Source: Macrostomum hystrix (lineage: Eukaryota > Platyhelminthes > Macrostomidae). Taken from it: a stretch of DNA of 64,000 nucleotides. Each line of letters opens with the position of its first letter. Within the stretch, counting starts at the first letter, position 1. The position numbers were made by a program, and so were the translations under genes. This document shows, in pieces, positions 52,501 through 64,000 of the stretch. The notes beneath the pieces are model-generated. The model saw only the letters and a program-made list of their open reading frames with translations. It was not told the DNA's origin and did not search any database. The stretch covers positions 9,177,001 through 9,241,000 of the forward strand of contig CATNEN010000007.1 of the NCBI GenBank assembly GCA_950097015.1. Reading direction: 5' to 3'.

Positions 52501-53789
52501 TGCGCTACTGTCGAGAAGGTTGGCCGCCAATCGGACGAGACGAGGACGCTGAGCTGGCCCGCCTGCGGAAGGTCAAAGATTCGCTGTCCTGCTGCAACGG
52601 ATGTCTTCTGCATGGCTGTCGTCTTGTGATTCCTCGGAACCTCCGGAATGAGGTGCTGAAAATCCTCCACCTCGGACACTTTGGAATACAGAGGATGAAG
52701 CAGCTGGCTCGATCGGCAGTCTACTGGCCGAACATCGACGACGACGTCGAGCACCTGTGCCACGGCTGCCACAGCTGTGCTGAGCACCAAAATCATCCGC
52801 CAAAGGCCGCCGTCCATCCGTGGATGATGCCTGAGAAGCCTTGGAGTCGCCTACATCTGGATCACGCAGTCAACTTCCTCGGCACCAACTGGCTAGTGCT
52901 CACGGACGCCTACTCGAAGTACCCGTGCATACACCCGACGCAATCCATGTCAACGCGGGCAACGATCGAGCTTCTGGAAGAAGACTTCGCCCACTTCGGC
53001 TACCCTCACGCCATCGTCACAGACAATGCAGCGGCATTCATGGCTGAGGAGTTTCAAGCTTGGTGTCGCGAACACGGCATCGCGCACCTCACAGGAGCTC
53101 CGTATCATCCTGCAACAAACGGAGCGGCCGAACGACTGGTTCAGACCTTCAAGAAGGCCCTGAAGAAATCCAGCCTGCCACCTGCCAGGGCGCTACAGCA
53201 GTTCCTGATGCAGTACCGACGGACTCCTGCGGTCAACGGCTACTCTCCGAGCGAACTCCTAAATGGCCGGCAGATCAGGACGCAGATTGATACTCTGCTG
53301 CCATCTCCAGCCCATCTCGCCCAGGATCGCCAAGTCAAGCAGGCCGAAGAGTCCAGAGCTCGGAAAAAGGTGTCTCGCGTCCGAGAAGGCTACAACGTCG
53401 GAGATCCGGTCTACGCTCGCTACTACGGACCACGCCGCGAGAAGGAAGGCCGCTGGGTTCCGGCAGTGGTCACCAAGCGGCACGGCAGCCGCAGCGTCAA
53501 CGTCAAGGTTGTCCCAAGCGGCCCGGTGTGGCGACGGCACTTCGACCAGCTTCAACCGCGACACGTGTCCGCGGAAGACAGCGAGCCAGGATCACTGCCG
53601 ACTCAACAAAACGAAACGGCCGGCCACCTGATGCTGCCGGCCACACCAGCGGTGGCACATCCAGGATCTCGACCCAGGCCTCCAGGATGGCGAGCGCCGG
53701 ACCAAGTCCAACACCCGCCGCCCTACGGACCAGATAATCCACGACGGTCGGCTAGGCAGCGAAAGCCACGGCTACAAATGGACTTATAG
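49527..53789 (+). CDS. Gag-Pol polyprotein of the Ty3/gypsy element
   Basis: One uninterrupted frame of 1420 codons. Gag: a charged N-terminus and two CCHC zinc knuckles (CX2CX4HX4C, residues 281-294 and 301-314). Protease: EVDTATNG with Asp369, in which the usual D-[ST]-G is D-T-A. Reverse transcriptase: FSKVDLADAYNQIEL and the catalytic YLDD (671-674). RNase H: catalytic SCDAS (Asp820) and ADALSRLP. Integrase: HHCC finger from His1048, then Asp1112, Asp1166 and Glu1202, with exactly 35 residues between the last two, and a C-terminal VWRRHFDQLQP. It lets the element copy through RNA in virus-like particles and integrate. Gag and Pol are fused without a frameshift or stop, so the Gag:Pol ratio must be set in some other way. 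Confidence 0.97.
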   Translation: MPETMQDEDIISLLRQQMEEERQQRNADRQMMLDLIRSLKPAADQSQAAALPTHVTTSTPGFSPFDATSELWPDYLARFCTFTGANSIPDDKKAQVFLTNQSPSVYKLLSNLAAQQTPRKEINKLTMDEIEKFMEEQYDTKRFIVRERFRFWSDMRRKPGETIQEMAARIRQDATTCDFSSIKDPLDEALRTRFICSVRNEAVLKALFKLKVEELTFARAVEIAIETEEAARVAKETVYGDKSSPVNKVKQKVRRPGATSAKFTTDSTASRSTTDSASGSCYRCGAKNHRANDCRFNDATCRHCKKVGHLESVCRSKAKGSAPAANFKKPVKQVEEHVLVHAVARTEDDLPKLEVSIHIQGKALAIEVDTATNGNFITESFWKKLGTPPLEVAMSRYESASRHDLPVLGTFVGKTTLPGSAHEHDIQYIVTQVPGLNLLGRTATKLLGISVDKLLGAASVIQEVNAVFDHLPPDEALQKACRNLCDEFPDLWKDELGCLKDFKLELQFNPDAKPVFRKARPVPFAIREELERAYDEGIRRGIWEPTDFNDYGTPVVPVRKPSTGSEQPKLRVCGDYSCTINPQLEDNRHPLPLPEELLQKLGGSYCFSKVDLADAYNQIELGPMSQRRLALSTHRGVLLQKRLAFGPKSAVGEFQFIMEMVAGDLPGVVFYLDDYLVGGATADEHLANLRRLFQRLSDKGLRCRREKCKFAMPSIEYLGYVLSKEGIAKGTKVDAVREMPPPKDVSSLRSFLGSVQFYAKFLPPSMATISEPLYRLTRRDTPWTWKDAEQRAFDQIKEELSSDNVLVHYNADLPLGLSCDASNVGIGAVLFHRYPDGSERPIANASKSLTDAQRRYPQIQKEALSIIFGLKKFFQYLFNRKFILVTDHKPLISLFGPEKETPVMAANRLARWANLLHNFTYEIEYRQTKSHGNADALSRLPVGDDLDFDGEESTADFDMVCAIKVLSLQIRPADASAVAKESSRDPVISTAMRYCREGWPPIGRDEDAELARLRKVKDSLSCCNGCLLHGCRLVIPRNLRNEVLKILHLGHFGIQRMKQLARSAVYWPNIDDDVEHLCHGCHSCAEHQNHPPKAAVHPWMMPEKPWSRLHLDHAVNFLGTNWLVLTDAYSKYPCIHPTQSMSTRATIELLEEDFAHFGYPHAIVTDNAAAFMAEEFQAWCREHGIAHLTGAPYHPATNGAAERLVQTFKKALKKSSLPPARALQQFLMQYRRTPAVNGYSPSELLNGRQIRTQIDTLLPSPAHLAQDRQVKQAEESRARKKVSRVREGYNVGDPVYARYYGPRREKEGRWVPAVVTKRHGSRSVNVKVVPSGPVWRRHFDQLQPRHVSAEDSEPGSLPTQQNETAGHLMLPATPAVAHPGSRPRPPGWRAPDQVQHPPPYGPDNPRRSARQRKPRLQMDL

Positions 53790-53815
53790 ACTTTCTATCA
53801 GCTGTACTCACAGTT

Positions 53816-53827
53816 TTGGTGGGGAGG
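53816..53827 (+). other. Polypurine tract
   Basis: GGTGGGGAGG immediately before the 3' LTR, the expected plus-strand primer site; one T interrupts it. Confidence 0.75.
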
Positions 53828-54161
53828 TGTTGTGGGTTTCGTTACGATAATTCCGTAAATAGTTTTCTAGAACTTTCTACCACTTGTTATAACACTCTGT
53901 TGTTTCCAGAATCTTCTCTGCGCCTCCCCCGCGGGCTATCTATGAGAACTTTCTAGAAAGTTCTCCCACTCGCTCCCCAGGCTATAAATAGAAACCCCCG
54001 CGCGGTGCGCACACTCAAAACCACTTTCCAGTATTTAATAATACTGCTGTTACAAATATACGCTTATCCAGTCGACTGCCGAGTGCTCCTTTCGGCGCTA
54101 TACTTACATTTACCAACACTACAATTGGAATCTCTGTATTCGTTACTTCAAGAATACAACA
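53828..54161 (+). repeat. 3' LTR
   Basis: 334 bp, no difference from the 5' LTR seen on reading, including the heat-shock elements and TATA box. It can in principle drive transcription into the flanking DNA towards the innexin 3' end. Confidence 0.95.
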
Positions 54162-54166
54162 GTATT
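54162..54166. repeat. Target-site duplication GTATT, right copy
   Basis: Matches 49089-49093. Confidence 0.93.
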
Positions 54167-56009
54167 AAGGTACTGTGAGATTATAGATTGTTAATATAAA
54201 TTAAAATCTGGCGTGAATTCACTGAATTATTTACGAGTTGCTGTCCAGCATCTGGGCAGATCTAAGCCGAGAATATTGCGCAAGTGATTCCACTTCACAG
54301 CTTTTATGAGTCGAGTTTGTGCTGGACCATTTGCCATTCTAGCCGGTATCTGGGTCAATATCTTTGAATTGCCAATCAAGGCACTTGAAGCAGATAAAAT
54401 TCAACTGAACTGATTCGCGCTCATAAGACACCTGCCGCCAGTGCGGCCCCAACCTGCAGTGCGCAGTTGCACTCAGTTGCAATCTAGCGTGGGCAACTTG
54501 TGTTCTGAATAATGTTGCGAAAAATGGCTGAAAAAACAGTGCGGGAGACAGCAGCTCTGGCACGGCCTCTCATTACTAACCCGATGTGCCGCGTTAAAGT
54601 GCATGACGACGCAGCCTTGAAGGAGCTGCAGGCCCGCAGAGCACTCTCCAATTACCCGGTGGAAGCCGCCCCGGCGACTTTCAAATTAAGCAAAGAAAAA
54701 CCCGGGCAGCAGACAGCCTGCGTGCTCCAATCTGTCCCGCAGGATGGAGAGGCCACAGATGCATGAGAGGCGGCGTCCCTTTGAGAAACTCGCTACGAAC
54801 TTAATGGCAACGGAGTTCGGTGTCTCAGATGCGCCCGCTTTTACAACCGGCATGCAGCGGGCTTTGGACGCGAGAGATTATTTTATTATTTTATGGCGGA
54901 CTCGGCCTTGCTTAGTTACCTAACTAGCTTATTCCTGGGCCTGTGGCTTCCTGTTGGCGGCCTTTTAACATTAAGGCTAGTTCGCATGCTCTGCCTTTTG
55001 GGCTGAACTGACTGCTGCGACTTTCATCCTGATTATCCTGACCACAAACAATTTATATTCTAATACCAATGTAGGATCATTGTATTGCACTAAATCAATA
55101 ATTATGCCCTTATCCCAATTTATAAATTTATTGCTTAAAAATGACAGTTAAAATGACAATCTGACTTTTGTAGAAGCATTTAAATTTCTTTTCTAGCATA
55201 TCGAGTTTGCAGCTTTACCAAATGAGTGTAGTGTATTGCTACTAATGAGTAGTTTAACAATTAAGCCTTTTTAAATAAAGAAGAAAATACGACAAAGACA
55301 AACCTATATGCACATGTGACTGTATTCTAGAATAATGCCTCGGAGTTTGTGTACTTGAACAGTAAAAAATTGCGTCAAGGCCCGCAGGTAACACAGAAAG
55401 CGAAGCACTTTCCTATATTAAAGCACTTCTATCACAAAAATTTGAGGTTGTCGGCATCCATTAAAATACAAAATACTTCATCGCATCTGCTCAGCTTGAG
55501 TTCAATAGCTAGTAGCATTGTGTACTATCCGAATTAGAAGGCGAGAAACAGACAAAAAATAACTACGAGTACAAGGTAAACAAAAGTAGAGAAGTTTGAT
55601 AGGCCAAAGCGGATTAACAAGAGCAGAAGAGCAGAAGATGCAGTTGTAACTAAGCAGAGGAATTAGCCTGTAGCAGAAGATATTGTTACACAAAAAAGAC
55701 AAGTGGCGCTACTGCGTGGCTGCTTTGCCATCCTGGCTACTTGAAGTAGCGCAGTGTGCGGCAAACTGGGGCTGCGATAGGCAGGGGTGATTTAACACAG
55801 ATTTGCACAGTACAAAATTTCATTTGCTATGCATTTGGAAATCTCAAGTAATCAAGACGATTGTGCAGAGCTACATTGCAAATGAGAATACCTCTGTACT
55901 TAAATAGTTTTTAACATTCACGAGAACAAAGCTTTTTTGGGAAAGCGTGTTTTGGGGGCTCTTTAACAACGAAAAAACAAGTACCTACCTCTTCTAGCGA
56001 CCTCTAGAC
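54167..56009. other. Intergenic DNA between retrotransposon and innexin, nothing recognised
   Basis: AT-rich single-copy DNA. Short frames (for example 54512-54766) have no known domain. TTTATT words near 54890 and 55125 could be poly(A) signals on the minus strand but are distant from the innexin stop. Confidence 0.45.
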
Positions 56010-56282
56010 CATAGACTATTAGCATTTTAAATACCGACAGATTGAAATCCCGTTGCCACACAAATCAGACGTTGGCCCATAGACTATTAGAATTTCAACT
56101 ACCGACAGATGGAAATCCCCCTGCCACACAAATGAGACGTTGGCCCATAGACTATTAGAATTTCAACTACCGACAGATGGAAATCCCGCTGCCACACAAA
56201 TGAGACGTTGGCCCATAGACTATTAGAATTTCAACTACCGACAGATGGAAATCCCGCTGCCACACAAATGAGACGTTGCCCA
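56010..56282. repeat. Tandem repeat, 68-bp unit (CCCATAGACTATTAGAATTT...)
   Basis: Four copies, the first diverged (CATTTTAAATACC, TTGAAATCC) and the other three nearly identical, in the 3' flank of the innexin gene. The unit includes ATGAGACGTTGGCCCATAG at the junction. Confidence 0.93.
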
Positions 56283-56806
56283 TGAAAATGTACAGCGCGA
56301 CTGCGACCGGCAGGAATACTGCTTCGGGCAAGCGGGTGGACAGCGCAAAGCAGGCTGTGGGGAAAACTGCAAGTGACTCCGTTCAAATTTGAATTGCCAA
56401 GCAGATCGGCGTCCTTCAAATGGAACAGATGATTGCAAGAAGAATACTATTAAAAAGTTACTATTGAAAATTATTGCAAGCGAAACGTATCCAGTATACA
56501 AAGTTTCTTCACAGTTACAAGCATCATTTCAAGCAAAATTAATTTTAAAAAACTCAAAGCTAGTCTGCCAAGCGTGTGAGGCCGATTACGGAAGAAACTT
56601 TCTAAGTTGTTGTGAAAAGTTTGTTAAGCCTTCTTCAACGCACTAGAAACGCTCTGGGGTCTGTCCTTAGCCCGGCTAAGCGTCCAGAACCCGACGAGAA
56701 GTCTGCTGGCGACTCCTCACCGGTTTTTGGCTGCGAGATCAAGCTAGGGAATTCCTTACACACATGGATGTTGCCTCTTTCGCAAGGTTATGGACAGGCG
56801 CGTCAC
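56283..56806. other. 3' flank of innexin gene, nothing recognised
   Basis: About 520 bp downstream of the innexin stop on the minus strand, probably including its 3' UTR; no clear poly(A) signal or other feature. Confidence 0.45.
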
Positions 56807-63791
<6,985 letters not shown>

Positions 63792-64000
63792 CCTGCAAAG
63801 TGAAATTTGAGACCGATTTGAGCTTTCGTTTGAATATTAATTCAAATTCAAATTGCTTTTTTTGGTTGAGAAATTTGTGAGACAATAAACTTAGGGAGAA
63901 ACTTAGGGAGAAATCTGCTGTTAACAGCGTGGAATCAATCAACTGTCTTCTGGATCTTATAGTACGGGCGAAAATATCGGATTCCAGTCACAAATATTCT

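Larger units (their letters stand above)
49094..54161 (+). mobile_element. Intact Ty3/gypsy (Metaviridae) LTR retrotransposon, 5068 bp
   Basis: Two 334-bp LTRs (49094-49427 and 53828-54161), TGTTG...CAACA, that look identical on reading, flank a single Gag-Pol frame. A primer-binding-site candidate (49437-49454) and a polypurine tract (near 53816-53827) are in place, and the element is bounded by the GTATT duplication. The domain order protease, reverse transcriptase, RNase H, integrase is that of Ty3/gypsy. The integrase end and overall style suggest the Mag-like K02A2.6 group (inference). There is no envelope frame. Identical LTRs and an undamaged frame point to a very recent insertion. Confidence 0.96.

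Noticed and set aside
54512-54766. 84-codon plus-strand frame downstream of the retrotransposon
   Set aside because: No homology recognised and no splice or UTR signals; length within chance expectation.

Overview
The window is eukaryotic DNA. It carries split genes with GT-AG introns, animal-specific gene families (metabotropic GABA receptor, Bicaudal D, innexin gap-junction protein, peptide GPCR), a Ty3/gypsy LTR retrotransposon and a SINE. The innexin excludes vertebrates, and the GPCR resembles the myosuppressin/DMSR-type receptors of protostomes. Minisatellites fill most long introns, and the innexin ATG lies one base after a splice acceptor, as expected where a spliced leader or 5' UTR intron is used. 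A free-living flatworm, or another spiralian, fits best. This is an inference, and the species cannot be fixed from the sequence.

Layout. (1) 131-11975 (+): the 3' part of a GABA-B receptor subunit 2-like gene, 16 exons in perfect phase and open at the left edge; 13687-13994 is a phase-matched alternative last exon. (2) 12-20.9 kb: 3' flank with a homopyrimidine tract and three minisatellites, one about 2.5 kb long. (3) 35166-20914 (-): a complete Bicaudal D gene, 7 coding exons, 845 aa, whose introns hold most of the repeat mass. (4) 35.2-44.4 kb: a mostly unique intergenic region containing a SINE with target-site duplication. (5) 44411-47287 (+): a two-exon rhodopsin-class GPCR of DMSR type, 541 aa. 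(6) 49094-54161 (+): an intact Ty3/gypsy element with two 334-bp LTRs that look identical, a GTATT target-site duplication and one 1420-aa Gag-Pol frame. (7) 63791-56807 (-): a complete two-exon innexin, 445 aa, with a 5.6-kb intron full of repeats.

The four cellular genes are neuronal or cell-communication genes but do not form an operon or pathway. GABBR2-like and BicD converge, BicD and the GPCR diverge, and the GPCR and innexin converge with the retrotransposon between them.

The most striking observations are: (a) the LTR carries three perfect arrays of heat-shock elements (3, 3 and 4 nGAAn units) just upstream of a TATA box, so the element is probably heat-inducible; (b) the GABA-B gene has two alternative terminal exons in the same phase, giving different C-tails, and one GC-AG intron; (c) almost every long intron carries its own private minisatellite, some with higher-order structure, and two BicD introns share the same unit; (d) a SINE family is present in at least two copies. 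Exon boundaries were placed by eye from splice consensus, phase and homology, and a few may be off by a base or two.
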